A DNA stretch of 51,697 nt from Clostridiales bacterium (GCA_017617525.1 JAFZWA010000014.1:1-51697); one strand, 5' to 3'. Positions 1 through 9,786 are shown, counted from the first letter of the stretch. Numbers and translations are program-made. The notes: generated by a model not told the origin, from the sequence alone.

Positions 1-5
1 GCCTC

Positions 6-1166
6 TTACTTTTCTTCGTCCTGTTCGTCAGACTCTTCTTCGGAATCCTCATCTTCGGACTCATCTGCTTCATCAGCATCTTCGTCGGCGTCTTCGTCAT
101 CGGACTCTTCGTCCTCATCGGACTCTTCGTCGTCTTCGTCCTTGATCTTAAAGGAAGACTTGGACAGTCTCTCGACACGGTCCTCCTCGTCCTCTTCATC
201 ATCGTCCTGCTCGTAACGACGGAGCTTCTCTTCTCTTCTTCTCTTGGCGTCACGCTGCATCTGCTCGTCGGCCTTGATGAATCTTTCCGGGATCGGCTTC
301 TTTTCCCAGTCGTAGATACGAGCGAGGGAAAGGACCAGGAATCCGAGAACGATCAGTACCAGGGAGATGACCTGGGAGATACGAAGGGATGTGCCCGCGA
401 TGTAAAGGGAGTCAGTACGGAGTCCTTCGATGAAGAAACGTACGATACCGTATCCGATGCAGTAGCAGGATGTGACCGTCCACGGCTTCTTGCTCTTGCT
501 GCGGATAATGAACAGCGCGATGCAGATGATCAGGCAGGCAACCGACTCGTAGAAGAATGTCGGGTGAACCGGCTTATTGGCATCCAGATTCGGGCAGTTT
601 ACGGTAAGATAACGGGAAATCGCCGCACTTCTCATGCCCCACGGAAGGTCTGTCGTAGTACCGAAAGCTTCCTGGTTAAAGAAGTTTCCCCAGCGTCCGA
701 TCGCCTGACCGAGCGGGATATAAACCATAACGAAATCGATGATCGTTGCCATCGGGATCTTTCTGAGCTTTGACATAAGGAAGATACCGAAAGCCGCGCC
801 AAGTACGCCGCCGTAGATGGCAAGGCCGCCTTCTCTTACGTTCGTGATGTTCGAAAGTGTCTTTCCGATATTACCCTTAACATAGTAGTCGCTCCACGAA
901 CAGAAGACGTAGAACAGTCTCGCGCCGATAAAAGCCAGCGGGATCGACAGAAGGCAGTAGTCGGTAAGAAGGTCAGGAGTCAGACCATGCTTTCTGCACT
1001 GCTTCATGCCGAGGATCAGGCAAAGAGCGACCGCGAACGCGATCAGCATTCCGTACCAATAAACTACAAAGCCGTTGATGTCGATCGCGGCATTACTGAT
1101 AGTGAACTTCCATCCCAGACCCGGGAAGGAAACATAAAACTTTTCAAGTGCAACTAGGTACTGCAT
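6..1166 (-). CDS. lgt: Prolipoprotein diacylglyceryl transferase with acidic C-terminal tail
   Basis: Lgt transfers the diacylglyceryl group of phosphatidylglycerol to the lipobox cysteine of prolipoproteins, the first step of lipoprotein maturation in the plasma membrane. Several membrane segments and the family signature around residues 157-166 (GRWGNFFNQE) are visible, as are R83 and the YGG at 118-120. The enzyme ends near residue 300. A further 85 residues, made almost entirely of Asp, Glu and Ser with a short Lys/Arg stretch in front, form a cytoplasmic tail not needed for the known chemistry. It is the last visible gene of the rimP-infB-ribF operon. Two lipoproteins elsewhere in the window (15826-17517 and 36788-38527) are natural substrates. 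No terminator is visible because the window ends here. Confidence 0.95.
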   Translation of the reverse strand: MQYLVALEKFYVSFPGLGWKFTISNAAIDINGFVVYWYGMLIAFAVALCLILGMKQCRKHGLTPDLLTDYCLLSIPLAFIGARLFYVFCSWSDYYVKGNIGKTLSNITNVREGGLAIYGGVLGAAFGIFLMSKLRKIPMATIIDFVMVYIPLGQAIGRWGNFFNQEAFGTTTDLPWGMRSAAISRYLTVNCPNLDANKPVHPTFFYESVACLIICIALFIIRSKSKKPWTVTSCYCIGYGIVRFFIEGLRTDSLYIAGTSLRISQVISLVLIVLGFLVLSLARIYDWEKKPIPERFIKADEQMQRDAKRRREEKLRRYEQDDDEEDEEDRVERLSKSSFKIKDEDDEESDEDEESDDEDADEDADEADESEDEDSEEESDEQDEEK

Positions 1167-1211
1167 TAAAGGACCTCATTTCTCTTTCTTTCTTGTTCAC
1201 GCAATATAATA

Positions 1212-2198
1212 TCACACATATCCTTCAAATCGAACAGGAATTTGACGGCTTTTGTGATAATCCCAAGCCTTCTTCTGGTCTTTCTGCATCTGGTCTTTCA
1301 GCTCATCGAGCGATCCGAACTGCTGCTCGGGGCGGACAAACTTAAGGAGCATGACAGTTCCGTTCGTTCCGTAAAGCTGGTAATGGCCTTCGAGGATCAT
1401 GGTCTCCGTCAGTGGAGACTCATCGTCTTTATTGACCGTCGGACGAAGTCCGATGTTCGTGATCGACGGGTAAACAACGCCGTCGAGAAGGTACGCGGAG
1501 ACGTAAACACCGAATTTCGGGACGATCTTCTGCTCCGGGATACGGATGTTCGCCGTCGGAAAACCGAGCTTTCTTCCGATCTGCTGGCCTTTTTCCACGA
1601 CTCCGGAAAAAGCAACGGGGTGGTCAAGGAGCTTTTCAGCCATCTCCACTTCGCCGGATGCGATCAGTTCACGGACCCAGCTACTGCTGATCCTTCGATC
1701 TTCGTAGTTAATGGGGTCCACGGCGACGACAGTAACGTCGTTTTTCTTGCCCCAGGCCTTCAGTGCTTTTACATCGCCGGCACGGTCTTTTCCGAAGTGA
1801 TAATCCGCTCCTACCACGACGACCTTGGCCTTGATCCATTCCTTCAGGCAGACGTCCATAAAGGTCTCGGGGCTCATCCCCTTTACCTTTTCATTAAAAG
1901 GAAGCGCGAAAAGATCGTCGATGCCCATGTGGGACACCATACGGCAGCGCTCCGGATATGTAGTGATCAGATTATTCTGGGATTTACTGGCCGGCGGGTT
2001 TTCAAAGGTCTGCACAGCCGTTCTTATATTGTACTTCTTTGCTTCCTCGAGCATGGTCGCAAAGATCTTCTGGTGCCCGAGGTGAATGCCGTCGAAATAT
2101 CCGAGCGCGACAGCGCGAGAAGATCCCGCGTCTGAGGCCATAGAAGGCGTAGAGATCAGCTTTCCGTCTTTATTGATGATGCAATTCCAAACGTTCAT
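1212..2198 (-). CDS. ribF: Bifunctional riboflavin kinase / FMN adenylyltransferase
   Basis: RibF phosphorylates riboflavin to FMN and adenylates FMN to FAD. The N-terminal nucleotidyltransferase half shows the HxGH-type motif HLGH at residues 39-42 and the ISSSWVR stretch at 170-176. The C-terminal flavokinase half shows GFPTANI at 212-218. At 328 residues it is slightly longer than usual because about 25 residues precede the first motif. It lies 3 bp after truB in the conserved rbfA-nrnA-truB-ribF order and is probably co-transcribed with it. Confidence 0.95.
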   Translation of the reverse strand: MNVWNCIINKDGKLISTPSMASDAGSSRAVALGYFDGIHLGHQKIFATMLEEAKKYNIRTAVQTFENPPASKSQNNLITTYPERCRMVSHMGIDDLFALPFNEKVKGMSPETFMDVCLKEWIKAKVVVVGADYHFGKDRAGDVKALKAWGKKNDVTVVAVDPINYEDRRISSSWVRELIASGEVEMAEKLLDHPVAFSGVVEKGQQIGRKLGFPTANIRIPEQKIVPKFGVYVSAYLLDGVVYPSITNIGLRPTVNKDDESPLTETMILEGHYQLYGTNGTVMLLKFVRPEQQFGSLDELKDQMQKDQKKAWDYHKSRQIPVRFEGYV

Positions 2199-2201
2199 AT
2201 C

Positions 2202-3155
2202 TTACGCGAAAACCCTTTCTTCGCGGATCACAAGGCTTTCGTCTTCTTTCTCCGTATAGATCACGGCAACGGGCGCTCCTGCCAAAACAGTAAGAACGCG
2301 GACGCCTTCTTCTATGTCTCCCATTCTATCCTTAAAGACCGAAAAATCAAGTTTTTTGCCGTTTCGAAGGTCGGCCGCCTCGCGGTCTGTGACCTCGATT
2401 TTCGAAAGTCCTTCCATCGCTTTTATCTCTTCCACGACAAAAGCACTGTCGCCGGAACCGTAGCGTTTCTCGATCTCTTCGATCGAGAGGGCGTCATCGA
2501 TGGAGAAGCTTCCGCATGAAAGGCGTCGTAACGCCTCGCAGTACGCGCCGAATCCGAGGGAGTTTCCGATATCTTCACAGAGAGTTCTAATATAGGTGCC
2601 TTTGGAGCAGTGAACTGTCATTTCGGTTTTCACCGTCCCCACTTCTTCCCAGATCCGGTCGATTTTTATCGAGAAAATGGTTACTTTTCTGGGAGGGATC
2701 TCCACTTCCTGGCCTTTTCGGGCATAATCGTAGGCCGGACGGCCGTTGATCTTGATCGCGGAGTAAACAGATGGCACCTGGGTGATCTCTCCGACCATTG
2801 CCTGTACGGCAGTTCTTAATCTGGAATAATCGTCTTTGGAAAGATCCTGAAGTTCAGAGTCCGTCGGCATTTTTCCGCCGACGACCTCACCTTCGATATC
2901 GCCCGTGGACGTTATCTTTCCGAGCACCATCACGGCGCGGTAGGTCTTATCGTCATGCTCCATGTAGCGGAGAACGCGCGTCGCCTTTCCGACGGCCACA
3001 GTTAAAAGACCCGTGGCAAACGGATCCAACGTTCCGGCGTGACCGGCTTTTTTGATGCCGAAGATCTTTCGGATGCGGGAAACGACCGAAAACGAAGTCA
3101 TGCCTTCCGGCTTATCTACGAGGACAATGCCACAGGTTTCCGTTTTCTCAGTCAT
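2202..3155 (-). CDS. truB: tRNA pseudouridine-55 synthase TruB
   Basis: TruB isomerises U55 of the T-loop of tRNAs to pseudouridine. The first motif VDKPEGMTS is at residues 13-21. The catalytic-loop motif GTLDPFATG has the nucleophilic aspartate at D44. The C-terminal part (about residues 235-317) matches the position of the PUA-like RNA-binding domain. The start codon overlaps the end of the upstream nrnA by 4 bp (ATGA), so translation is probably coupled. Confidence 0.95.
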   Translation of the reverse strand: MTEKTETCGIVLVDKPEGMTSFSVVSRIRKIFGIKKAGHAGTLDPFATGLLTVAVGKATRVLRYMEHDDKTYRAVMVLGKITSTGDIEGEVVGGKMPTDSELQDLSKDDYSRLRTAVQAMVGEITQVPSVYSAIKINGRPAYDYARKGQEVEIPPRKVTIFSIKIDRIWEEVGTVKTEMTVHCSKGTYIRTLCEDIGNSLGFGAYCEALRRLSCGSFSIDDALSIEEIEKRYGSGDSAFVVEEIKAMEGLSKIEVTDREAADLRNGKKLDFSVFKDRMGDIEEGVRVLTVLAGAPVAVIYTEKEDESLVIREERVFA

Positions 3156-4177
3156 GTCTTCTCCAGATAGGAAGTCGCTTCTTCGATGATTCTTCCGGCG
3201 AACGAGTCGATGTCGGTGTTCTTTCCGCTGAAGCCCGCGGCTCTGTGATGTCCGCCGCCGCCGAAGATCTGCGCGAAATCCGCCGCGTCAAATCCGACCT
3301 TCGTTCTGCAGTTCACGCGGAGCTCACCGTTTTCGTTCTCACGAACGACAAATGCCGCAAGTACCGTATCGATATCGCGGAGCACGTTCACGATGCCGTC
3401 CGCGGCGCCTTCCGGCGCGTTTGTCTTTTCCATCATGTCGAGCGTGATCTTCGTGATCGCGATTCTACCATCGCAGTGAAGTTCCATCGCTGCCATCGCC
3501 ATGCCGTGAAGTCTTACCTTCCCCTCGCATGTCTCGTCAAAGAGGTGGTACGCGTTATCGGTCACGTTCGCGCCTCTTTCCATCAGTTCCGCCGCGATCC
3601 GAAAAGAGCTCGCGCGCGTATTTTCATAGGAGAATTTTCCCGAGTCGGACTGGATACCGACCATGAGGTAATCCGCAATGGCCTGGTCGACAAGTGCTTT
3701 TCCCGTAGCATCTTCCCATTCTTTGAGGAGCATATACATCAGCTCCGCGCAGGAAGCGGACTTGCCGTCCACATAGGCGTAATCGGTCTTCGGCGCGGAA
3801 GAAACGTGGTGATCGACCACGACCTTCTTTTCAGCACGCTCGAAAAGCGCCTCGCAGGCGCCCATACGGCTTCCTTCCGAGCAGTCAACGGCAAACGCCA
3901 GACCCTGGCGCGCGAAGATCTCTTCCTCGTTATCGGAAGATACGATCGTAAGAAGTTCATCGGGAATATTCATAAACGAAAGCCGCGGCGGGATCTCGCA
4001 TTCCAGGATCACCCGGGATGTATATCCCAGCTTCTCGAGGGACGCGGCCAAAGCCACGGCTGTTCCGATGCAGTCACCATCCACACGGGCGTGCGGAAAT
4101 ACCTGTATCTCTTTTTCCTTGTCGGAAGGAAGATACGCAAATACACGTTTAGAAAACTCACTCATGGTTTCCGGCAC
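3152..4177 (-). CDS. nrnA: DHH/DHHA1 phosphoesterase (NrnA-type nanoRNase/pAp phosphatase)
   Basis: Enzymes of this family degrade 2-5 nt RNAs and in several Firmicutes also dephosphorylate 3'-phosphoadenosine 5'-phosphate. The metal-binding aspartates are seen in RVDGDCIG (D33, D35) and in the VDHH motif at residues 121-124. The DHHA1 substrate loop GGGGHHRAAGF lies close to the C terminus. The length of 341 residues is slightly above the usual 310-330. Placement between rbfA (20-bp overlap) and truB (4-bp overlap) is the standard Firmicute arrangement and supports NrnA over other DHH proteins. Which nucleotide it prefers cannot be read from sequence. Confidence 0.88.
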   Translation of the reverse strand: MPETMSEFSKRVFAYLPSDKEKEIQVFPHARVDGDCIGTAVALAASLEKLGYTSRVILECEIPPRLSFMNIPDELLTIVSSDNEEEIFARQGLAFAVDCSEGSRMGACEALFERAEKKVVVDHHVSSAPKTDYAYVDGKSASCAELMYMLLKEWEDATGKALVDQAIADYLMVGIQSDSGKFSYENTRASSFRIAAELMERGANVTDNAYHLFDETCEGKVRLHGMAMAAMELHCDGRIAITKITLDMMEKTNAPEGAADGIVNVLRDIDTVLAAFVVRENENGELRVNCRTKVGFDAADFAQIFGGGGHHRAAGFSGKNTDIDSFAGRIIEEATSYLEKT

Positions 4178-4532
4178 GTTCTTTGTCCTCCTTGATGGTA
4201 CGGTCGATCAGATCCATCAGGTCCATACCTTTCTGGATCGATTCATCCAGCTTGAAGTGCAGTTCCGGAGCCACACGGAGTTTGATCCGTCTCGCGACCT
4301 GGCTTCTGATAAAGCCGGAAGCACGATTGACGGCCTCCATGCACTCGACTTTTTCCTTCTCGGAACCATATACCGAGAGGAATACCGTGGCATGGGTCAG
4401 ATCAGAGGACATTCGCACTTCCAGAACGGACGTCATCATCGGGATACGGGGATCCTTGACTTCCGTCAGAAGGAGCTGCGAAATGACCTTCTGCATCTCA
4501 TCGCCCACACGGGCGGCACGATTCTGTCTCAT
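4158..4532 (-). CDS. rbfA: Ribosome-binding factor A
   Basis: RbfA is a KH-like factor that binds the 30S subunit and assists maturation of the 16S rRNA 5' end. The 124-residue length is typical. The N-terminal helix (RAARVGDEMQKVISQLL) and the mid-protein KDPRI motif are characteristic. It starts 18 bp after infB and overlaps nrnA by 20 bp. Confidence 0.95.
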   Translation of the reverse strand: MRQNRAARVGDEMQKVISQLLLTEVKDPRIPMMTSVLEVRMSSDLTHATVFLSVYGSEKEKVECMEAVNRASGFIRSQVARRIKLRVAPELHFKLDESIQKGMDLMDLIDRTIKEDKERAGNHE

Positions 4533-4550
4533 GTTCTCACCCTATATGTA

Positions 4551-7361
4551 TTACTTTCTCTTAATTTCCTGCATCTCGAAGACTTCGATGATATCGCCTT
4601 CTTCGATGTCGTTGTAGTTCTCGATGGAGATACCGCACTCATAACCGGCGGCAACTTCCTTGGCGTCATCCTTGAAACGCTTGAGGGAAGCAAGCTTGCC
4701 CTGGTGAACGACGATACCGTCTCTTACGACACGAACCTCAGAAGTTCTGAGGACCTTACCGTCCTTAACGTAAGCACCACCGATCGTACCGACGGAGGAT
4801 ACCTTGAATGTCTGACGGATCTCAACGTGACCGAGAACGACTTCTTCGAACTTCGGCTTGAGCATACCGGTCATAGCGGCCTCGATATCTTCGATCGCGT
4901 TATAGATGACGCTGTAGAGTTTGATGTCTACGCCGACTTCCTTGGCCTGCTCGGTAACGACAGCGGAAGGACGAACGTTGAAGCCGATGATGATCGCGTT
5001 GGATACATCAGCCAGCGTAACGTCGGACTCTGTGATCGTACCGACACCACCATGGATGACCTTGACACGTACTTCGTCGTTCGTGAGCTTTTCGAGGGAC
5101 TGTGTAACGGCCTCGACGGAACCCTGAACGTCTGCCTTAATGATAAGGTTGAGATCCTTGATCTCGCCCTCGGCAAGTACCTGAGAAAGGTTCTCGAGAG
5201 TCATTCTCGAAGACTTGTGCAGCTGTTCTTCTCTCTGCTTGATCTTTCTCTTCTCAACGAGCTGACGGGCCATCTTCTCATCGGTTACGGCATAGAATGT
5301 CTCGCCGGCTTCCGGTACTTCCGGAAGACCTAAAATCTCTACCGGAACGGACGGGCCTGCCTTCTTCTGGGCGGCACCGTTCTCGTCGTACATCGCACGG
5401 ATGTGACCGAAGATCGGACCTGTAACGAGCGTATCACCGGAACGCAGTGTACCGCGCTGAACGAGTACTGTCGCTACCGGACCTCTGTTCTTATCGAGCT
5501 TGGCCTCGATGACCGTACCCTTTGCCTGACGCTTCGGGTCAGCCTTGAGTTCCATAACGTCTGCGGTAAGAAGGACCATCTCGAGGAGTTCGTCGATACC
5601 TTCACCGGATTTGGAGGATACCGGAACCATGATCGTGGATCCGCCCCACTCTTCCGGAAGGAGATCGTGCGAGGAGAGTTCCTGCTTAACCTTATCGATG
5701 TTCGCGCCGACCTTATCGATCTTTGTGATCGCTACGATGATCTCTGTGTTAGCGGCACGAGCGTGGTTGATGGCCTCGACTGTCTGCGGCATGACACCGT
5801 CATCCGCGGCAACTACGAGGATCGCGATATCCGTTACCTGAGCACCACGGGCACGCATCGTTGTGAACGCTTCGTGACCAGGAGTATCGAGGAACGTGAT
5901 CTGACGGCCCTTGCAGCGAACGGTGTAAGCACCGATGTGCTGGGTGATACCGCCGGCCTCGCCCTTAACGACGGATGTCGAACGGATCTTGTCGAGGAGC
6001 GATGTTTTACCATGGTCAACGTGGCCCATGACAACAACGATCGGCGGACGCGGTTTCATGTTCTCTTCGTTATCTTCGCCTTCGTCGAAGAGGATATCTT
6101 CCTCTGTGACCTCCACGATCGGTTCGGTCGTGATGCCGTATTCACCGGCAACGAGAGCGGCTGTATCGTAATCGAGTTCCTGGTTCAGTGTTACCAGCAT
6201 ACCCATCATCATGAGTGTCTTGATGACATCCGCGGATCTCTTTCCGAGACCGTCAGCGAGATCCTTGACTGTGATGAACGGCGGGAGCTCAACGTGTGTC
6301 AGCTGCGGCTTAACGACAGGTGCCGCGACGAAAGACTGACGCTTTACCTTCTTCTTGCCCTTGCCGCCCATGTACATCGAATCCAGAGCTTCGTCATTGG
6401 AAAGGATATCGGAAGCGTTACCAGTGAACTGGTTGGTACGCTTGTTACCGGATCTTCTGTCATTATTGATGGATGACTTCTGGCTGTCCTTCTTGGAATC
6501 CGCCTTCGGATCCTTTCTGTTCTTCTCGTATGCGTCACGAGCCGCGAAGTTCGCCTTCTCCTTTGTTGCCTCCGGCGGGAGATCCTGCTTCGGCTTGGAA
6601 GGTCTCTTCGGCTGGTTTCTGTTATTGTTGTAGATATCGTCGTCGTCCTTATCCTTCGGAGTGAATCCGCCGCCGAAACCACCGCGGTTTCCGCCTCTCG
6701 GACCACCAAATCCGCCGTTGTTCGGACGGCCGCCCTGTGGTCTGTCAGATCGAGGATATCCGCCGGTTCTCTGTCCGCCCTGATATCCGCCGGTTCTTCC
6801 GCCGTCCTTCGGGCGTACGAAAGTGGACGTCTCACGGGTAACGTTCGTCGTCGGTGCTTTTACAACAGCAGAGGAAAGCTTCGGAGCTTCCTTCTTTTCT
6901 TCTTTCTTCTCTTCCGGCTCTTTTGCCTTCGGTTCTTCCTTAACGGGAGCTGCTTCCTTCTTAACCGGAGCCTCTTCCTTCTTAGCAGGAGCCTCAGCTT
7001 TGACTTCCTTTTCTTCCTTCGGCTCAGCCTTCGCCTTCGGAGCTTTCTCCTCAGTTGCTTCAGCTGCCTTCTTTGTCTTGGCAGCCGTCTTCTTTGGAGC
7101 TTCTTCGTTCTTCGGAGCCTCGGCCTTTACTGCCGGTTCTGCCGGTGCCGGTGCGGGTGCCGGTGCAGCAGCTGCTTCCTTTTCGGCAGGCGCCGCGGAT
7201 CCTTCCTCTACCGGAGGTTTCTTGGCCTTTTTATTGACACGGCCGACACGAAGTGTCTTCGTTCCGGAGATACCGCTTACGGTCTTCTGCGAAACCGAGG
7301 ATTCAACCTTAGTCTCGGTAGAATCTCCCGTCTTGGTTGTTTTCTTCTCTTTTTCTGCCAT
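4551..7361 (-). CDS. infB: Translation initiation factor IF-2 with long low-complexity N terminus
   Basis: IF-2 is the GTPase that recruits initiator tRNA and drives subunit joining. The G domain is clear: G1 GHVDHGKT near residue 445, G3 DTPGHEA, then domains II-IV to the C terminus. The G4 motif reads TKID rather than the usual NKxD. The first ~330 residues are low complexity: a Lys/Glu/Ala/Pro-rich block (residues 60-165) and a Gly/Arg-rich block (190-235). This gives 936 residues against about 720 in Bacillus. An IF2_N-type segment ([17 protein letters not shown]) precedes the G domain. The upstream Shine-Dalgarno AGGAGG is strong. It lies 13 bp after ylxQ. Confidence 0.97.
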   Translation of the reverse strand: MAEKEKKTTKTGDSTETKVESSVSQKTVSGISGTKTLRVGRVNKKAKKPPVEEGSAAPAEKEAAAAPAPAPAPAEPAVKAEAPKNEEAPKKTAAKTKKAAEATEEKAPKAKAEPKEEKEVKAEAPAKKEEAPVKKEAAPVKEEPKAKEPEEKKEEKKEAPKLSSAVVKAPTTNVTRETSTFVRPKDGGRTGGYQGGQRTGGYPRSDRPQGGRPNNGGFGGPRGGNRGGFGGGFTPKDKDDDDIYNNNRNQPKRPSKPKQDLPPEATKEKANFAARDAYEKNRKDPKADSKKDSQKSSINNDRRSGNKRTNQFTGNASDILSNDEALDSMYMGGKGKKKVKRQSFVAAPVVKPQLTHVELPPFITVKDLADGLGKRSADVIKTLMMMGMLVTLNQELDYDTAALVAGEYGITTEPIVEVTEEDILFDEGEDNEENMKPRPPIVVVMGHVDHGKTSLLDKIRSTSVVKGEAGGITQHIGAYTVRCKGRQITFLDTPGHEAFTTMRARGAQVTDIAILVVAADDGVMPQTVEAINHARAANTEIIVAITKIDKVGANIDKVKQELSSHDLLPEEWGGSTIMVPVSSKSGEGIDELLEMVLLTADVMELKADPKRQAKGTVIEAKLDKNRGPVATVLVQRGTLRSGDTLVTGPIFGHIRAMYDENGAAQKKAGPSVPVEILGLPEVPEAGETFYAVTDEKMARQLVEKRKIKQREEQLHKSSRMTLENLSQVLAEGEIKDLNLIIKADVQGSVEAVTQSLEKLTNDEVRVKVIHGGVGTITESDVTLADVSNAIIIGFNVRPSAVVTEQAKEVGVDIKLYSVIYNAIEDIEAAMTGMLKPKFEEVVLGHVEIRQTFKVSSVGTIGGAYVKDGKVLRTSEVRVVRDGIVVHQGKLASLKRFKDDAKEVAAGYECGISIENYNDIEEGDIIEVFEMQEIKRK

Positions 7362-7374
7362 CGTTTCCTCCTGT

Positions 7375-7734
7375 TTATTCCGCCTTTTCAGCGGCCTTGT
7401 CTATCTTATCCAGTTCGTCGATCAGTTCCTTGAGCTTTTTGCCCATTCCCTGATCCAGTATCGCGATCGCGATCCGACTGTCTTTCCCGATCGCTCTTCC
7501 CAGTTCTTCCGCGGTTCCGAATGTTCTTAAGGACACTTCTTCGTCCTTCGCCACCCTTTCGAGCTTTTCCTTCTGCTTTCCGGAACCGTCCTGCGAGAGG
7601 ATCAGAAGCTCAACTGCTCCCGATCGCATCGCGAGTTCCACCGCGTCAAAACCGGATGTCAGGAGACTCGCGCGGAACGAAAGTCCGATCGTGCTGAGTA
7701 TCCTTTCCCTGGTCACCGGCCGATCCTTTTTCAT
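7375..7734 (-). CDS. ylxQ: L7Ae/L30e-family RNA-binding protein (YlxQ-like)
   Basis: Small proteins of the L7Ae/L30e fold bind kink-turns in RNA; the YlxQ member of the nusA operon has no firmly assigned role. I start it at [13 protein letters not shown] (119 residues), because this ATG overlaps the stop of rnpM as ATGA and a longer reading frame upstream merely overlaps rnpM in another frame. The core pattern ([41 protein letters not shown]) fits the family. The C terminus is a charged helix. Confidence 0.85.
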   Translation of the reverse strand: MKKDRPVTRERILSTIGLSFRASLLTSGFDAVELAMRSGAVELLILSQDGSGKQKEKLERVAKDEEVSLRTFGTAEELGRAIGKDSRIAIAILDQGMGKKLKELIDELDKIDKAAEKAE

Positions 7735-8006
7735 TTCTTCGGATCGACCTCCTTCATCTGATCCAGCCCCTGCCGGATCTCTTCCGGATCCACCTTGCGG
7801 TGAAGTCCCCGGTCGAACTGTGAATTCTCGACCGCTTTTTTCATGCACTCCGGGTCATGGCAGACATAAGCGCCTCTTCCGGGCATCCTGCCCGTCGGAT
7901 CGACCGTGACAGTGCCGTCCGCCTGCGCCACGATCCGGATCAGATCCTTCTTCGCAAAACGCTCGCGGCAGCTCACGCACATTCTCATCGGTATCTTCTT
8001 CGCCAT
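7731..8006 (-). CDS. rnpM: YlxR/RnpM family RNA-binding protein
   Basis: YlxR (RnpM) binds nucleic acid and has been reported to modulate RNase P in Bacillus. The two-cysteine motif MRMCVSCRERF near the N terminus and the GRGAYVC motif near residue 43 are diagnostic. The length of 91 residues is normal. Immediately downstream of nusA, overlapping ylxQ by 4 bp. Confidence 0.92.
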   Translation of the reverse strand: MAKKIPMRMCVSCRERFAKKDLIRIVAQADGTVTVDPTGRMPGRGAYVCHDPECMKKAVENSQFDRGLHRKVDPEEIRQGLDQMKEVDPKK

Positions 8007-8038
8007 GCCTTACGCCTTCCCCGTCTCTTTAATGCTTA

Positions 8039-9187
8039 TCAAGCCTGCTCGTCGGAAGCGGCTTCGCCTTCTTCATCGTCAGCAACAGTAAAGTTCGCGA
8101 CGAAATCGTTCTGAACCATCTGCTGGAACTGGGATGTGCTCTTGATATCGATCTTCCAGCCTGTAAGTCTTGCGGCAAGACGTACGTTCTGACCGGAACG
8201 GCCGATCGCCAGAGAATACTGCTGATCCGGTACGACTACCTGAGCGTTCTTCTCCTGTGTGCCGTCTTCGTTTGTGATGATCTCCGCGTCTACACGCTCA
8301 ACCTTCGCCGGAGAGAGTGCGTTGCTGATATAGACTGCCGGATCTTCGGAATATGCGATAACGTCGATCTTCTCGTTGCCGAGCTCGTCCATGATCGCCT
8401 GGATACGAGCGCCTCTCTGACCAACGCAAGCGCCGAGCGGATCTACGTCCGGATCACGGGAGATAACAGCGACCTTGGAACGGGAGCCTGCCTCACGTGC
8501 AACGGATACGATCTCGACGATACCGTCGTGGATCTCCGGAACTTCCTTCTCGAGGAGCTTCTTAACGAGGTTCGGGTGACTTCTGGAAACGATGATCACC
8601 GGACGCTCCTTCTGTGTCTCAACTCTGAGGATGAGGAACTTCATTCTCTTGTTGAAGGAATAATCCTCGTCCTTTACCTGCTCCTGTCTCGGAAGTGTTG
8701 CTTCGGCACGGCCGATGTCAACAAATACGAAACGGTTATCGGATCTCTGGATCACACCACTTGCCAGCTCGCCGATCTTATCGGAGAATTCGGACTGGAT
8801 ACGATCGTTTTCCGTATCACGAAGCTTCTTGCTGATCGCTGCTTTCGCGGCACCTGCAGCCAGACGGCCGAGGGACTCTACATCGATGGTCATCTCGATG
8901 GTATCGCCTTCTTCGAGGTCCGGGTCGATTTCCTTTGCTTCCGCGAGGGAGATCTGTGTCTTCGGATCTGTTACCTCAGAAACAACCTCTACGACTTCGT
9001 AGACGTACATATCACCGGTCTCACGATCGATCTCTGCAAAAACCTGCTCGTTCTGCTTCGCGTCAGAGAACTCTCTCTTAAAAGCAGCTACGATCGCTTC
9101 TTCGATCGCCTCGAAAAGCACTTCCTCATCGATGCCTCTCTCTTTTGCCAGTGCGTGAATAGCTTGCAACAGTTCTTCGTTTTTCAT
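8039..9187 (-). CDS. nusA: Transcription termination/antitermination factor NusA
   Basis: NusA binds RNA polymerase, promotes pausing and affects hairpin-dependent termination. The order is an N-terminal RNAP-binding domain (to about residue 130), an S1 domain (VIQRSDNRFVFVDIGRAEA), and KH1/KH2 with the conserved loop DPLGACVGQRGARIQAI. At 382 residues it lacks the C-terminal acidic repeats of proteobacterial NusA, as usual in Firmicutes. It is second in the operon behind rimP and is a plausible autoregulator through the leader hairpin at 9710-9731. Confidence 0.96.
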   Translation of the reverse strand: MKNEELLQAIHALAKERGIDEEVLFEAIEEAIVAAFKREFSDAKQNEQVFAEIDRETGDMYVYEVVEVVSEVTDPKTQISLAEAKEIDPDLEEGDTIEMTIDVESLGRLAAGAAKAAISKKLRDTENDRIQSEFSDKIGELASGVIQRSDNRFVFVDIGRAEATLPRQEQVKDEDYSFNKRMKFLILRVETQKERPVIIVSRSHPNLVKKLLEKEVPEIHDGIVEIVSVAREAGSRSKVAVISRDPDVDPLGACVGQRGARIQAIMDELGNEKIDVIAYSEDPAVYISNALSPAKVERVDAEIITNEDGTQEKNAQVVVPDQQYSLAIGRSGQNVRLAARLTGWKIDIKSTSQFQQMVQNDFVANFTVADDEEGEAASDEQA

Positions 9188-9220
9188 AAACTCTCTCCTT
9201 TATCGCGTTTTGTTGCCAAA

Positions 9221-9682
9221 TTAAAACCGTATTGTTCTTGATGCCTTCGCGATCTTGTCCCATTCCAGCTCGATCGTATTGTCGCCGGTTTTCAAGATCA
9301 GCTTTTCTTCCGTAGCGTCTTCGATGATCCCTTCCAGATGCTTACTTCCGTCGATCGCCGAGAAAAGAGAAACTTCGATCTCTTCGCCCTGGTGGCGTAC
9401 ATAGTCGGAAAGCGAGGAAAAAGGTCTCGTCGCGCCCGGTGAAGATACTTCAAAATAGTCAGGGTCCGCGTGGAGCTTGCCTTCAAGCGCCTTGTCCACC
9501 TCACGGGAAACAATCTCGCAGTCATCGATGCCGATGCCGCCGCGCTTGTCGATGAAGATGCGAAGGAAGTAATACTGTCCTTCTTTCTTGTACTCACAGT
9601 CCACAAGATCAAAGCCGAGTTCTTTTACGATCGGCTCAGCGATATCGAATGCTTCCTGTGCTACTTTTGATCTTCCTGCCAT
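9221..9682 (-). CDS. rimP: Ribosome maturation factor RimP
   Basis: RimP acts early in 30S subunit assembly. I choose the ATG giving MAGRSKVAQEAF (153 residues), because GGAGG sits 5 nt upstream; a longer reading would run into the leader hairpin. Family features are the N-terminal alpha/beta domain (GFDLVDCEYKKEGQYYFLRIFIDK), the DCEIVSREVDKAL helix, the SPGATRPF motif and a C-terminal SH3-like domain. It is first gene of the operon. Confidence 0.93.
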   Translation of the reverse strand: MAGRSKVAQEAFDIAEPIVKELGFDLVDCEYKKEGQYYFLRIFIDKRGGIGIDDCEIVSREVDKALEGKLHADPDYFEVSSPGATRPFSSLSDYVRHQGEEIEVSLFSAIDGSKHLEGIIEDATEEKLILKTGDNTIELEWDKIAKASRTIRF

Positions 9683-9709
9683 GCGTCCTCCGTCTCTTTG
9701 ATAAACAAA

Positions 9710-9731
9710 AGAGCGGGCCAAGACCCACTCT
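9710..9731 (-). terminator. Leader hairpin / probable attenuator of the rimP-nusA-infB operon
   Basis: The leftward transcript forms an 8-bp stem (GAGTGGG paired with CCCGCTC, with one G-U pair, plus one flanking A-T) around a 6-nt loop, followed at once by TTTTGTTTATC. It lies about 20 nt after the predicted transcription start and 28 nt before the rimP start codon. An intrinsic terminator here could let NusA control its own operon, as reported for Bacillus. That role is inferred. Confidence 0.65.
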
Positions 9732-9757
9732 CCATGTCAAACACTTCTAGCAAAAGT

Positions 9758-9786
9758 ATGTTAACACTAAAACTTAATAAATGCAA
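9758..9786 (-). promoter_or_regulatory. Sigma-A promoter of the rimP operon
   Basis: On the minus strand TTGCAT is followed by exactly 17 nt and TAACAT. Transcription would start near 9751, about 20 nt before the leader hairpin. Confidence 0.7.

Noticed and set aside
1242-2135. 297-codon plus-strand frame opposite ribF, and similar long frames at 4068-5333, 5403-6476, 10843-12030, 22116-23360, 23943-25301 and 25678-27192
   Set aside because: All lie antisense to well-identified genes and encode sequences of shadow composition; no ribosome site or motif supports them.
6841-7320. Low-complexity part of infB as a separate gene or insertion
   Set aside because: It is in frame with IF-2, begins with a good ribosome site, and such N-terminal variation is typical for IF-2.
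7735-7848. 38-codon N-terminal extension of ylxQ
   Set aside because: It overlaps rnpM in another frame and lacks family similarity; the ATGA overlap gives a better start.
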